Notes: a model not told the origin generated them from the sequence alone. Counted from the first letter of the stretch, positions 40,053-50,218 are shown. The stretch is 64,000 nucleotides of DNA from Symbiodinium sp. CCMP2592 (GCA_905221615.1 CAJNDT010001213.1:951001-1015000); one strand, 5' to 3'. Program-made: numbers and translations.

Positions 40053-40240
40053 CATCATGTAGGAGCCTTAATAATAGAATAGGGTTTAAGGGTCTATTCG
40101 GGGTTTATTTAAGGTTTATGTCGGGTTTAGGGTATATACAGGAATTAACACAGAGTATTGTATTGGGCTCCCTTTTCGTATAGCTTTAACAAGGAACCCT
40201 AAGGAAGAATATGGGTAATCATGTAAACTTCTACAGTAGC
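40053..40240. repeat. HP-E hairpin with TTTAGGG-type sequence inside
   Basis: TGTAGGAGCCTTAATAATAG on the left; AAACTTCTACA on the right; GGGTTTATTTAAGG and GGGTTTAGGG words in the centre. Confidence 0.65.
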
Positions 40241-40257
40241 CACCAGAGGACCACCAT

Positions 40258-40456
40258 GGTTTAGGGCTTAGCGTTTAGGATTTGGACTTTAGGGGTTTAG
40301 GGTTTTAGGAGTTTAGGGATTGGCGTTCAGGGAGTTAGGTTTTAGGGGTTTACGGCTTTAGGAGTTTAGGGGTTTAGGGGTTCAGGGTTTAGGGTAGGGT
40401 TTAAGGCTTTAGGTTTTAGGGGTTTAGGGTTTAAGGTTTATTTGAGGTTTAGGGTA
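40258..40456. repeat. Degenerate TTTAGGG tract
   Basis: About twenty diverged units. Confidence 0.85.
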
Positions 40457-40539
40457 CAGAAAACGCTGCGGAACGAGCACCCTTAAAGGGATCTATAAGG
40501 CTCTTGAAGGGATATATAGGGTTTAGGGTTTAGGGTCTA

Positions 40540-40575
40540 CTTAGAGGATCATGGGACTTAGTAAGTAGAGTTACA
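40540..40575. repeat. HP-A left end only
   Basis: CTTAGAGGATCATGGGACTT without right arm, directly after TTTAGGG repeats. Confidence 0.7.
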
Positions 40576-40715
40576 ACAGAAACATGAACCTTGGGTTTCA
40601 GAGTACAGAATATCGAGTTTGTGTGCAAATCCCACAATCTATGCGGCAATACCATTAGTGATTAAGCCCTAAACCATAAACCCTAAACCCTAAGCCCTAA
40701 ACCCTAAAGCCCTTC

Positions 40716-41243
40716 TGGTCCTTGGTGTCTTTCGTCTCCACGTCGCCAACGTCTGCAACGAAGGCCTCGGAGATGTTGACCTCGGGAGTTTAAGGTGTTT
40801 TGTGCGGGCCCATACCCAAGCCCTTTTTCACACTTGCCACCCTGCATAAATACATTCGCGTATGATCTTTTTCTGGTGTCTCATCAAACTTTTAGGGTTC
40901 GGGGTCTTGTGGGTTTCAGAGTTTAAGGTCTAGGCTTTCTGGATTTTGGCCGGTGCTCATATGGTTTACATGCTTCTCTGGTGCGTCATAAGGGTCTTTG
41001 GTAAAGGCCGATGGGTTTGTTAGCAGGGCTTTCATGAAGCTGCACAGGGTTTTATAAGGGGTTGTGTAACCTCCCAAATCTAATCTTTGAACCTTCTACA
41101 ACCCTGACATCTACAATCCTCCAAACCCAATCCTGAAACCGTCTAGACTCCTAAACCCGAAACCCCTAAACCCCTGAACTCTAAACCCTGACTTCTCCAA
41201 TCCTGACACGTGGCGTAGGTTCTGTCTGGCTTTTCCACGGCCT
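40716..41243. other. Stretch without a supported gene
   Basis: Scattered telomere-like words. Nothing further supported. Confidence 0.4.
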
Positions 41244-41337
41244 GCCCAGAGACTTCAATATCCCTTTTTTAAGGAACATACCTAAAATCATAGTAGGATC
41301 CCTAATACGATTTAAGGAATATTCCTTAATTGAGGGT
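41244..41337. repeat. HP-C hairpin, right end lost
   Basis: CCCAGAGACTTCAATATCCC to TTCCTTAATTGAGGG. Confidence 0.75.
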
Positions 41338-41515
41338 GGCAAGGACCAGAACACTGCCGAGGGTTTGGTTCTCCGGATTTAGGCCCAGGGCTGTCCTTCA
41401 GGGGCTGGTGTCATGGTGTTTGGGGTACCCGTTTTAAGGAGCCCTAAGCGCCTTCGGCTTCCCTTTAAAGAAATCCAAGCACCCCTGGGCTTGGGAGTTT
41501 TGGGCTGATCTATGT

Positions 41516-41615
41516 GGGAGTTTCCGAATATAGGGACCCTATATAGTACCCTACATAGTAGGATCCTTATTATAAGGACCCCAAAATACGGTACCCCTAA
41601 TTTTCGGAAACTCCC
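41516..41615. repeat. HP-D hairpin element
   Basis: TGGGAGTTTCCGAATATAGG (from 41515) to CGGAAACTCCCA. With the extended ends TGGGAG...CTCCCA, TG lies outside both sides. Confidence 0.88.
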
Positions 41616-42063
41616 ATGTTGATGCAAAATCTAGCTTCGAGGATAAGGACGCACTACGGATTCTACGATTCATCTTCACGGTGGCTTCACGATGTACTTT
41701 TTCCTTGATACTCCTTCGACCATACGTCCTGGCTGCTTTGCTTAAGGCTTTGGTGCAGGGCTGAGGGTTTTTTCGAGCTTTCTTAATTTAACTCATCTCG
41801 TGAGAAGCCCAAAAACATAATTAACCCTGAACCCTACGCCCTTTCAAGGTACAGTAACCAAGGGAGCATGTTCTTCACTACATACCCTTCTAGTGATACC
41901 TCAACTGCAGTTCCCCAACATAACCCAGAAACCCCCAAGCCTCAACACCCGCAGCCCCAACGCTCCAATCCCTTATAAGAAAGAAAAAGCTATCACATGT
42001 GAAAAACCAGATTAGAACTCCATCAACTGGTCCATCAACTTCTAGAACCCCAGACCCCCATTG
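41616..42063. other. Stretch without a supported gene
   Basis: No repeat family member and no convincing frame. Confidence 0.35.
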
Positions 42064-42156
42064 TCGGGGCCTCAATAATAAGAATGGGGTTTCGGGGGGC
42101 TCCTTCTTAAAATAACAGTAGTATTCTAATTATTCATGCCCCTACATTAACCTAAA
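42064..42156. repeat. HP-E hairpin, diverged
   Basis: GGGGCCTCAATAATAAGAAT to TCATGCCCCTACA. Confidence 0.65.
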
Positions 42157-42184
42157 TCCGAAGCTGCCCTGCGTTCCTACGCTT

Positions 42185-42297
42185 CTCCCGCCCTGCCTCC
42201 AGCAAGGGCAATGGAAGGTTCTGCGTCCTTGCGGCTTCAGAGGGAGCCTGCAGTATCTGGATGTTGACGGCATCCGGGTCGGCGCAATTTAGGTAGA
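42185..42297 (-). CDS. Coding-like exon beside an HP-C half element
   Basis: Minus strand: hairpin end CTCTGGG, then CAACGCTGAG| and FYLNCADPDAVNIQILQAPS, EAARTQNLPLPLLEAGRE. High GC at third positions supports this strand over the open plus frame (GSLQYLDVDGIRVGAI). Product unknown. Confidence 0.48.
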
Positions 42298-42309
42298 ACC
42301 TCAGCGTTG

Positions 42310-42400
42310 CCCAGAGACTCCAATATCCCTGAATTAAGGGATATACTCTAAATCATAACACTACGACAATTTAAGGTGGTCTGTTCCTCACCCATATTCC
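42310..42400. repeat. HP-C half element
   Basis: CCCAGAGACTCCAATATCCC left arm; right arm lost after CAATTTAAGG. Confidence 0.7.
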
Positions 42401-43013
42401 TTATCTCTGGTTGCTACAGCAGTCAAGAGTCTGCCTGCGGGCGTGGGTTGATTAGAAGCCTGTCTGGAAGCATCTATGGGCAGGTGACAGCTTCACGGAA
42501 AACCTAAACCCTAAACCCCAAACCTGGGAGGCAGCTACAGGCTCTATCAACGCAGCCTTCAATACCCTCATAGACCACATGAAACCCATCTAAAGCCCTG
42601 TGACCCTGGAGGTTTGTCGAAAACCCTCGAAAAACACAAGACACCTTATGGCAAGCATCTCTTCTTCCTGAAGCAAGTTGGCTCGGGATGCAAGGGTTCG
42701 ATTTAGAGCTTTGGTTTGGCTAGCTTGGTCCTCTTGGGGACACGGAATGACGCCAACGAGTCGCATGGCGCAACGATGCTGGGAAAGTCGCCAACCCGTC
42801 CCCTTGCTGCTCGAATGCTCGTCAGCAGGTCTTGAAACCCCACACCCTCAACCCTGAACCCTGAAACCCAAAAAAAACCAACCTTAAAGCCTACACCAAG
42901 ACCCAGTGTCTTAACCCCGACCCTGGACAATTCCTGGAACCCCCCCCCCCGTTAACCCCGCACAAAACAAAAGAACCCCCCGACACTCCTCGAAGCCCTT
43001 CTAGAACTCTACT

Positions 43014-43116
43014 TGGGTGGTTGTCAATATCAGGGTCCCTTTTTGGGTCCCTATTATAATACGGCACATAATATTTAAGGTACCCAAAAAGAGACCCTAA
43101 TTTTGACAACCACCCA
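43014..43116. repeat. HP-J hairpin element, CT duplication
   Basis: TGGGTGGTTGTCAATATCAG to TTGACAACCACCCA. CT outside both ends. An HP-A copy follows directly. Confidence 0.85.
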
Positions 43117-43229
43117 CTTGAAGCATCAGGGGACTTGGTAAGAAGAGCTATAAGTATAGTTCGATCTACTTGTTAACCCAGTTAAGTTGTTTATAAGCCT
43201 ATACTTACTAAGCCCCATTCTCCTCCAAG
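43117..43229. repeat. HP-A hairpin element
   Basis: CTTGAAGCATCAGGGGACTT to TTCTCCTCCAAG. Confidence 0.8.
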
Positions 43230-43325
43230 TAAACCTGCTAACTGCCGCAACCCTAGACCCTTCAAAACATATTGATTACCCCCTGAACCCTGCAATCCCT
43301 CAAGCCTCGAACCATTAAATCCCCA

Positions 43326-43504
43326 GACCCTGAACCCTAAACCCTGCGAACACAATCCCTAACCCATACCCCTAAGCCCTAATTCGTTAACCCCTAAACT
43401 CTAAGACCTAAACCCCTAAGCCTAAACCCCTAAACCCCTGAACCCCTGAACCCCTAAACCCCTAAACCCCTAAACCCCTAAGCCCTAAACCCCTGAACCC
43501 CAAA
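43326..43504. repeat. Degenerate CCCCTAAA tract
   Basis: About twenty CCCCTAAA/CCCCTGAA units. Confidence 0.9.
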
Positions 43505-43616
43505 AAAAACGCACCCCAAACGAAGGTTTTTCCGGCCTTCGGCCGGGTGGAGCGAAATCCAGGCTCTTTCCCTTCAGCTCGCAGACCTTCTCAAAGGTTT
43601 AAGGCTAAAGGCGGGT

Positions 43617-43868
43617 GGGGTTTAAGGTTTAGGGTTTAAGGTTTTTTTTTAAAGTGTAATGACTCTTTAAAAGGGTTGAAGGTTTAGCATTTAGGGTTTA
43701 GGGTTTAAGGTAAAGGGTTTAGGGCTTAGATCCTAGGAATTAGAGTTTTAGGTTTGGGGGTTTGAAAGATCAGGGTTTCGGGTTCAGGGCTTAGGGTGTT
43801 AGGGTTTTAGGGTATCAAAGATCAGGTTTAAGGTGTAGGGTTTAGGGCTCAGGGGTTTGGGTTTAGGG
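43617..43868. repeat. Degenerate TTTAGGG tract
   Basis: Opposite orientation to 43326-43504, so the two form a loose inverted pair. Confidence 0.8.
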
Positions 43869-44112
43869 TGTGTTTGTTTCTGAATGTAGACCCCTTGATT
43901 GATTAGGACCTCCCCCACAAGGATTACAAGACGTCCCAATATTGGGTCCTTTTAAGAAAGACGGCGTTATGCTGTTCCGTTGGAAAGCTCTGTGTTTGGG
44001 GGCAGACTTCCAGTATCAAGTTTCGAACTTGCGACGTAGAGATTAGAGGCTGCTCTTACTGGTTCTTGTCGTTCTCGTAGGCTTTGTGGTGGTTTACTAG
44101 GGTCTGTATCGG

Positions 44113-44222
44113 AAAACCCTAAACCCAAAATCCTAAATCCTAAAACTCTAAACCCTAAACCCTGAACCCTGAACCCAAACTCTAAAACCTTAACTCTAAG
44201 CCCTCTAAACCCTCAACCCGAG
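44113..44222. repeat. Degenerate CCCTAAA tract
   Basis: CCCTAAAC, CCTGAACC and CTCTAAAC words. Confidence 0.8.
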
Positions 44223-44499
44223 GAGCTTCGGTTCTAGGGTTCAGGTGGTCGTGCTGCCAGGCAAGCAATGAGGAAATGGGATGCACGGATGCACGGCGAT
44301 CCTCTTTGGTATTGGGTAGCTACTGCCTAGTATCATTCTTTTCTCCTGACATAGTTGCAGTTGTAGTGGCAGTGACAGGAGAAGGAGTAGTAGTGATAGT
44401 CGTAGTAGGCAGTAGCTTCCATGCTCTAGGAACTTTGGGTGTCTAGGATGTAGGATTGAACCTAAAACCCCCAAACCCTGACCCCTATAGATCCCTTAT

Positions 44500-44592
44500 A
44501 CGAACTCAGGAATCCTATAGCTTAAATCTTAATATGAAGCGCTATATAATCTAGGTCATATTCCGTAATTAAGGGAAATTGGGCTCTCTGGG
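44500..44592. repeat. HP-B hairpin, left end truncated
   Basis: TTAATATGAAGCGCTATATA core and GGGCTCTCTGGG right end. Confidence 0.75.
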
Positions 44593-44605
44593 ACCAGAAG
44601 AACAC

Positions 44606-44662
44606 CAAGCTGCCTTGAATCCACTGAGGCGGACGACTGCTCCCGGGTGGAGGCCTGGATGC
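44606..44662 (-). CDS. Coding-like exon ending just before a hairpin
   Basis: Minus strand TCTCAAG|GC, then IQASTREQSSASVDSRQL, then G|GTGTTC. The hairpin end lies 13 nt into the intron. Plus frames are also open, so the strand is tentative. Confidence 0.3.
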
Positions 44663-44685
44663 CTTGAGACTCGTTTCGGGTAGTG

Positions 44686-44884
44686 TCAGGGCCTTAGTAA
44701 TGGGAATAGGGTTCCTTTAAAGGGTTTCATAAGGGCGGGCTCGTTTAAAGGGTTCCATAAGGGCCAGTATAAGGGTTCTATAAGAAAGGGGCCTTCACCA
44801 TTTGAATGGGGTTTGGGGGCCATTTACTATATTTGAATAAGGAACCCCCAAAATAGCGTTGGCAATTATTTAGGCCCCTATATT
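44686..44884. repeat. Composite HP-E with duplicated left end
   Basis: GGGCCTTAGTAATGGGAATA at 44690 is followed by a GGGTTCCTTTAAAGGG spacer, then the left end restarts at 44776 (GGGGCCTTCACCATTTGAAT) and runs to GGCCCCTATA. Confidence 0.8.
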
Positions 44885-44948
44885 TGACACCTGACTAACT
44901 AGCTCCTCCTTTTCAAAGGCTTGATGATCAGGACTCCAGTACAACGTA

Positions 44949-45055
44949 GGTTTAGTGTTTAGGGGTTTAAGGTTTAGGGATTTGGGGGTTTAGGGGTTTA
45001 TGGGGCTTTAGGCGTTTAGTGGTTCAGGGGTCAAGGGTCTAGGGTTTAGGGTTGG
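44949..45055. repeat. Degenerate TTTAGGGG tract
   Basis: About twelve diverged units. Confidence 0.82.
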
Positions 45056-45181
45056 TCTAGCGCCCACAAAGGAGTGTCAAGGTCTACAGTACCGGAGTCT
45101 TTGCCTTCCCCTTGTGCACGATAGCCTGTCTGAAAGTTCATCGTGATGCCAAACCCACAGGGCTTGCGGGTGTAGGCAAGT

Positions 45182-45277
45182 ATACCTTAACCCCACGTAA
45201 CCTACCTGTTTAAAGACGTATATAAAGAAATCATATTAGGGAACCCTAAAAAAGTAGGTTCCTTAGGGTCCAGGTAG
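45182..45277. repeat. HP-K hairpin element
   Basis: TACCTTAACCCCACGTAACC to GGTTCCTTAGGGTCCAGGTA. Confidence 0.75.
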
Positions 45278-45551
45278 GCAACAGAAGGAGCCCAGAAGGA
45301 CTACGAATTTTCAGCGAACCCCTATAGCGTTGCTTTTTCCTCCCCTCCAAATTCCGCTGCTGCAAAAGCTAAAGTCACAGGCCCGCTGACGCCGAAGCCA
45401 GCAGAAAACAGAAAAAAAAAAAAAAAAAAAAACATACTATACACCCCGTAGAACCACAACAAAAATAATAGGTTCAATATTCTCTTGGGTTTGTATATGA
45501 GCAAAAATAAAAAAATCCTAAGGAATATAGTAAGACCCAAGACCCGTGAAG

Positions 45552-45692
45552 TTAAACCCGGATCGCGATTGGAGGCGCTCTTTGAAGCCGCCCTGGAAGA
45601 ACTTGACGTCGACTTGGCCGGTGGCGTCGCCTTCTTTGAAATTCTTCCATGGCTTGTTTTGGGGGCTCAAGCAACGCGGGAACCTGCTTCAG
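45552..45692 (-). CDS. Coding-like exon, product unknown
   Basis: Minus strand GAAGCAG|G, then FPRCLSPQNKPWKNFKEGDA, TGQVDVKFFQGGFKERLQ. About 75 percent of the sampled codons end in G or C. A 87-codon plus frame overlaps but has weaker third-position bias. No domain recognised. Confidence 0.42.
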   Translation of the reverse strand: MKQVPALLEPPKQAMEEFQRRRRHRPSRRQVLPGRLQRAPPIAIRV

Positions 45693-45858
45693 AAGCGCCT
45701 ACCAGACAGCAGCCACCAAAAGTCCATGATCAGGCCCTTACACTATGAGAACTTCGGATTGAGGGGTGTTAAGTTTAGGGCCGAGAGGTGTTAAGCTTTG
45801 AGGATTCCAAAGATTCCGATCCGAGCTGAGGGTGCAAGCGTCTACGACTCAGTCCGCT

Positions 45859-46064
45859 CCCAGAGACTCCAATATCCCTTGATTAAAGAGTATACCTAGG
45901 ATTCCTTTGAAGGTATCCTTAAGGGTTCCTTTAAGGGATCTATAGGGTTTAGGGCTTAGGGGACTCCAATATCCCTCAATTAAAGAATATACCTTAAATG
46001 ATAGTAGGATCCCTAATATGATTTAAGGGGTATTCCTCAAATAAGGGGTATTGGAGTCTCTGGG
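45859..46064. repeat. Composite HP-C hairpin
   Basis: CCCAGAGACTCCAATATCCC, then CCTTTGAAGG and GGGATCTATAGGGTTTAGGG spacer, then GACTCCAATATCCC restart, ending GGAGTCTCTGGG. Confidence 0.88.
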
Positions 46065-46094
46065 CCAGCAGTTTGGAGTGTTCAGCTTGCCTAA

Positions 46095-46297
46095 ATAAAT
46101 AGGGTTTTGGGGTACACGATACTACATGGAGGATCATGGGACTTAGTAAGTAGGGTTGTAAGTACCCTAACTCGGGTTACAAGTAAATATAACGATAGTT
46201 ACCTTACTTATATCCCTACTTACTAAGTCCCCTGAACCTTTAAGTATAACTATAAGAACCCCCATAATGGTACCGGTAAATAGTCAAGCCCCCAAAA
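46095..46297. repeat. HP-E hairpin split by an HP-A insertion
   Basis: Left HP-E arm to GGGTACACGATAC, HP-A at 46125-46244, then TAACTATAAGAACCCCC completes the HP-E right arm. Confidence 0.8.
46125..46244. repeat. HP-A hairpin nested in HP-E, TA duplication
   Basis: CATGGAGGATCATGGGACTT to TGAACCTTTAAG. TA at 46123-46124 and 46245-46246. Confidence 0.87.
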
Positions 46298-46576
46298 GTG
46301 GCCCTAAACCCTAAACCCAAACCCACGGCCTACAGCTCTGGCTTGGAAGAAACATGGACCTCAGTCATACTACTGCTTGGGATCCAAAAGTCTCTTCAGA
46401 GTAATCTAGCCTCAACCCGCTTGCACCAAACCCTAAAAGAGCCCCGCAACCCTCCCGCTGCCCGAACCCATAAAAATAGCCAATAGCCCAGACCCTAAAC
46501 CCTAAACCGGAACCTTTATCCTGCTGCCCTACAGCCTCACCAAGAAACCTTAAAACTTCTGAACCCCAAGCTTTCC

Positions 46577-46672
46577 AAGGGTACAGGGGAGGGACCCTTA
46601 AGAAGGAATCCTGGGTATATAGCCCGTTATGGGGTGGGGATCCCCATTAAGGGTCCCTCCTTCTGCTCTTTG
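46577..46672. repeat. HP-H hairpin element
   Basis: AGGGGAGGGACCCTTAAGAA to TTAAGGGTCCCTCCTTCTG. Confidence 0.75.
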
Positions 46673-46949
46673 AAGCTTTGAACCTCCAAACTGTAGCCGG
46701 TGGCACCCAAGCGCACATGAAAGCTCGTCCCGGTCTTGTGGTCGGACCGGTACACGATCTTCCCTCACAGGGCTTGCTATAGGGGTCTTGAAATTTGGAA
46801 TAGAGGGTTTGCTTAAAGTGTTCTGTGATGGTTCATCGCAGCATTAACACTTAGAAATCAGCTTTTGGTGTATGTTCTTCTCAACTTAGACTACGAATTA
46901 GTGGAGCGCGCAGAATACGGACCTTGAACCCCAAACCCGAAACCCTGTG

Positions 46950-47075
46950 AGTTGCGCAAGCCTGAAACTCCTTTAAGTTCCGCCCGAGACATTTCTACAA
47001 AACGATACCGGAAGCTGCAAACCCCACCAATGTCCACGTGTTCCACGATGCCAAACGCAATACCGAAACGCCCAA
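46950..47075 (-). CDS. Coding-like exon, possible later exon of the 47.4-48.0 kb gene
   Basis: Minus-strand frame IVEHVDIGGVCSFRYRFVEM, SRAELKGVSGLRNS, about 40 codons, same strand and just downstream of the three-exon model. Link not proven. Confidence 0.35.
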
Positions 47076-47307
47076 CCCTCAAACCCCAAAACCACCCCCC
47101 CCCCGCAACCATCCGCGACAGAGAACGTCAACTAACCGGCTGCAGGGCTGTATATCTAAAGACCGAGTGATTTCCCCAAGTCAACCTCCTGTTGGAGTTT
47201 AGGGTTTCGGTTTGTTGTTAAGCATTTAAGCTGTGGCTTTTAGGTCTAGGGTCTGGGCTTTGTTGGGGGCCCAGGGTTGGGGCTCCCACTACTGACTGTA
47301 TTACATA

Positions 47308-47414
47308 CCCAGAGAGCCCACTACCCGTTGATTAAGGAATGTAGCTTAAATCATGATATGAGGACCTATGCAATTTAAGCCATATTCCTTAATTAAGGGG
47401 TATTGAGTTCTGGG
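47308..47414. repeat. HP-B hairpin element in an intron
   Basis: CCCAGAGAGCCCACTACCCG to GGGGTATTGAGTTCTGGG. Confidence 0.85.
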
Positions 47415-47435
47415 CATACTGGGTCTTCGCAAAAC

Positions 47436-47967
47436 CTGCTCATGACTAGCAACGTCCCGTTCCAGCAACTTGAGCCCCCGAATGCTTAAGACCTCAAACT
47501 GACGTTGAGTTCCCCAGAGAGCCTAATACCCCTTAATTAAGGAATCAAGGAATATGGCTTAAATTTTATGGGGCCTTATACCATGATTTAAGCTATGTTC
47601 CTTAATTCAGGGGTAGTGGGCTCTCTGGGTCTCGGAGCGCCTGCAATGAACACCCGTTCGTTTACCTGTAGCCAATCATACCCTACCTGTTGAGGGTTCC
47701 TTAGTACCCAGAGATCCCAATACCCCTTAATTAAGGAATATTCCTTGAATCATAGGGGGGCCTAATGTTATGATTTAAGGTATATTCCTTACTTAAGGGG
47801 TATTGGGTTCTCTGGGTATGGGTTCTACCTCACAAAGGTACCCCTCTTTTGGGCCACTGGTGGGGCTTTAGGCTTCAGGCCCCGAAAACCCGAAGCCAGA
47901 CGGGAGTCCTTGCAACGGTGCTTCCAGTACACCCAGCTTCAGCTCCTCATCCACCTCCTGAATGTTG
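47436..47967 (-). CDS. Three consecutive exons of an unknown gene, separated by hairpin introns
   Basis: Minus-strand exons: 47967-47890 (NIQEVDEELKLGVLEAPLQG...), 47699-47666 (NPQQVGYDWLQ) and 47498-47436 (FEVLSIRGLKLLERDVASHE). Phases agree at both joins (2 then 1 base; then phase 0). Donors are GG|GTTTTC, CAG|GTAAAC and CAG|GTTTTG. Acceptors are AACAG|, ACTAAG| and GTCAG|. The two enclosed introns each hold one complete HP-B-type hairpin, and the intron after the third exon runs into a third. No domain recognised; the N- and C-termini lie elsewhere. Confidence 0.55.
47513..47629. repeat. HP-B hairpin in an intron, TC duplication
   Basis: CCCAGAGAGCCTAATACCCC to GGGGTAGTGGGCTCTCTGGG. TC outside both ends. 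A short AAGGAATC duplication lies in the left arm. Confidence 0.9.
47707..47816. repeat. HP-B-type hairpin (GATCCC subtype) in an intron, TA duplication
   Basis: CCCAGAGATCCCAATACCCC to GGGGTATTGGGTTCTCTGGG. TA outside both ends. It shows the same T/T arm mismatch as 31322. Confidence 0.92.
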
Positions 47968-48095
47968 CTGTTAAGTTGGGGGGGAACCCGAAACCCTAAC
48001 ACTAAACTCTAAGCCCTAAGCTCTAAACCCTAAACCTGAAAACCCTAAACCCTGGACTTGTTGAGTTAGGGGGGAAGGGTGGAGGGGGAAAGTGG

Positions 48096-48205
48096 AAAGT
48101 TCAGGGGACTTGGCAAGTAGGGTTAAAAGTAAGATATCTACAGTTACTTCTAAAACTAACTAAGCGACTTATAACCCTACTTACTAAGTTTCATGATCCT
48201 CCAAG
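48096..48205. repeat. HP-A hairpin, left end truncated
   Basis: TTCAGGGGACTTGGCAAGTA to CATGATCCTCCAAG. Confidence 0.78.
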
Positions 48206-48217
48206 TAGATGTATGAC

Positions 48218-48322
48218 TACGGTTGATGATATACATCCTGCATTCCCTTAATGACCCTAGGCTACGGGAAGTATGGAATATTCCTAGCTATGAGTAAGGC
48301 AGGATTTTTATCCACAACCTTA
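48218..48322. repeat. HP-F hairpin element, diverged
   Basis: TACGGTTGATGATATACATC to TTTTTATCCACAACCTTA. Confidence 0.72.
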
Positions 48323-48416
48323 GGATCTCGACTGTTGCAACCTCAAAGCCCAACCCATAGACAAACAGCAACCCTGGAACCCAAGCCCAAACTCGTGAAC
48401 CCTATACGGGAGTTTC

Positions 48417-48509
48417 CGAAAATAGGGGGCCCTAATATGGTACCCTAAATAGTAGGATTATTATTACAAGGCACCCAAAATAAGGTACCCCTAATTTCGG
48501 AAACTCCCA
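48417..48509. repeat. HP-D hairpin element, TA duplication
   Basis: CGGGAGTTTCCGAAAATAGG to TTCGGAAACTCCCA. TA at 48415-48416 and 48510-48511. Confidence 0.88.
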
Positions 48510-48531
48510 TACCGAAAAAGGCCAGGGTAGG

Positions 48532-48577
48532 GTAGGGCAGCGTAGGCTAGGCTAGGCTAGGGTAGCCTAGGGAGCCC
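48532..48577. repeat. Short (TAGGC/TAGGG)n array
   Basis: GGCTAGGCTAGGCTAGGG words. Confidence 0.8.
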
Positions 48578-48677
48578 GTGATACCAAGGTCCTCAACGCT
48601 GAACCGCCAAGAGTCTAGAGCTGAAGATACGGAGGGTTGCCTCCGGGCTGAAAGTCCAAGACCCTGAACCCTCAAGG

Positions 48678-48729
48678 TTTAGGGTTTAGGGTTTAAGGTG
48701 TAGGGTTTAGGGTTCAGGGTTTAGGGTTT
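48678..48729. repeat. TTTAGGG tract
   Basis: Seven TTTAGGG-type units. Confidence 0.9.
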
Positions 48730-49105
48730 GGGGCTTAAGGGAACCTTAACCCTTCAACCCTGAACCACAAGCTCTACGGTAAGGGCGTACCCTACAGACC
48801 CTCGGGCTGGGGACAAAGAAGAGGCTCTGCTTCAAAATAGCACGTCTAGTTCCATTGCAGGGAAACCCAGCAGAGAGTCGCCAAAAAACAAATTTCAAAA
48901 AAACAAGCAATTCAAAAAGCATGCAACTTTATCGACCCGACAAGCGCTCTGAATTCAAACGCTTAGAAGGTCAGCTTCCCACCGAAAAACCCTAAAAAAC
49001 CCTAAACGAGCCCGTACAGCCCCCCTAAACCCTAAGAAAAGATCGAGTCTAGGCTTAAAGCTTCAGGGTCCAGACGTAATCCCCTAAACCCTAAGGCTCC
49101 CTGGT

Positions 49106-49296
49106 GCTTAGTAGGGAATGGGGGAATGGATCCCTATGGCAGCCCCTACCTGGACCCTAAGGAACCTGCCTTTTTAGGGCTCCCTAATATGATTTCTTTA
49201 TATAAGTCCTTAAAAAGGTAGGTTACTTGGGGTTAAGGTATATAATCCCCAAATAGTCGTCTCCATAATCCATTCCCCCGTTCCCTACTGCTCGGA
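49106..49296. repeat. HP-L hairpin containing a nested HP-K
   Basis: CTTAGTAGGGAATGGGGGAA to CCCCCGTTCCCTACT. An HP-K copy (49147-49241, TACCTGGACCCTAAGGAACC to TTACTTGGGGTTAAGGTA) lies between the arms. Confidence 0.75.
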
Positions 49297-49683
49297 AAGG
49301 CCCATGTGTCTTGCCGTGCATCCACAAGATATAGGATCTTGCAAAGACCGTGTAATCCGGGGTTTCTCCCGCATGGACAGGCTCTTGTGTTAGGGTGCTG
49401 TTTTGTAAAGACAACATCCAAGTGTGCTCCCTTCCATGCAAAGTGCCGGGCACAGGTCGTTATCACGGTTTGTGCATGGATTCTCTTCTCATCGGATGCA
49501 CTGGACCTGTGCATGACTATGGCGGCTCTACACTACGGAGGCACTTGCGCACGGAAGGCGCGCAGGGTTTAGGGTTAAGGGTAGAATTTGCAGAAGATTG
49601 AAACGGCAGCATACGGCCAGGAGGACGTTTTCAGCATGTCGTGGTGTCCTGCGGCGTAGCGTCCGGCCTGAGGACCAGACCCT
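49297..49683. other. Stretch without a supported gene
   Basis: Overlapping open frames of 70-90 codons on both strands without motifs. Confidence 0.35.
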
Positions 49684-49924
49684 ACACCCCTCAACCCCAA
49701 GCCTCCCTAAACCCCACTCCCTAAACCCCAAGCCTCCCTAAACCCACGCGAAACCCCACGCCCTAAATCCCAAGCCCTAAACCCCAAGCCCCGAACCCCA
49801 AGCCCAAAACCCTAAGCCCAAAACCCTAAGCCCAAAACCCAAAGCCCAAAACCCTAAGCACTAAGACCCAATCCCTCAACCCTAAAACCCAAGCCCCAAA
49901 TCCTCAAGGCCCAAAACCCTGAAG
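49684..49924. repeat. Degenerate tract with a CCCAAAACCCTAAG sub-repeat
   Basis: AAGCCCAAAACCCT is repeated four times inside a CCCTAAA background. Confidence 0.85.
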
Positions 49925-49940
49925 TAGGACGGCCTAGGAA

Positions 49941-50125
49941 CCCAGAGAGCCCGATACCCTTTAATTAAGGAATATGGCTTAAATTCTATAGGGCTTCATA
50001 CTATGATTTAAGCTACCTTCCTTAATTCCCTTGTAGAACCCCTATAGATCCCTTTAAGGAACCCTTCAAAGAACCCCTAGGCCTTAGGCTATATTCCATC
50101 ATTAAGGGGTATTGGGCTCTCTGGG
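49941..50125. repeat. Composite HP-B hairpin, AA duplication
   Basis: CCCAGAGAGCCCGATACCCT to GGGGTATTGGGCTCTCTGGG. AA outside both ends. The right arm is duplicated around an AGATCCCTTTAAGGAACC spacer. Confidence 0.88.
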
Positions 50126-50129
50126 AAAC

Positions 50130-50218
50130 TTTGGGATGGAGCGGGCCCCGAGCGCCTGAATGGTCACTGCGCGTGGCCCAGGTGGCTCATTAGCTGCAGG
50201 CTCTGCCGTTGGAGCCTT
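50130..50218 (-). CDS. Coding-like exon whose donor abuts a hairpin
   Basis: Minus strand CCCCCAG|, then KAPTAEPAANEPPGPRAVTI, QALGARSIP, then AA|GTTT followed at once by the hairpin CCCAGAG. The GT is two bases from the element's AA/TT flank. Ala/Pro-rich, probably a linker; product unknown. Confidence 0.45.

Noticed and set aside
19566..44222. TTTAGGG tracts as a true chromosome end
   Set aside because: Tracts are short, in both orientations, and bounded by single-copy DNA on both sides, so they are interstitial.
45485..45748. 87-codon plus-strand frame
   Set aside because: The minus frame over the same bases has better third-position bias and an AG acceptor; kept as minus exon with moderate confidence.
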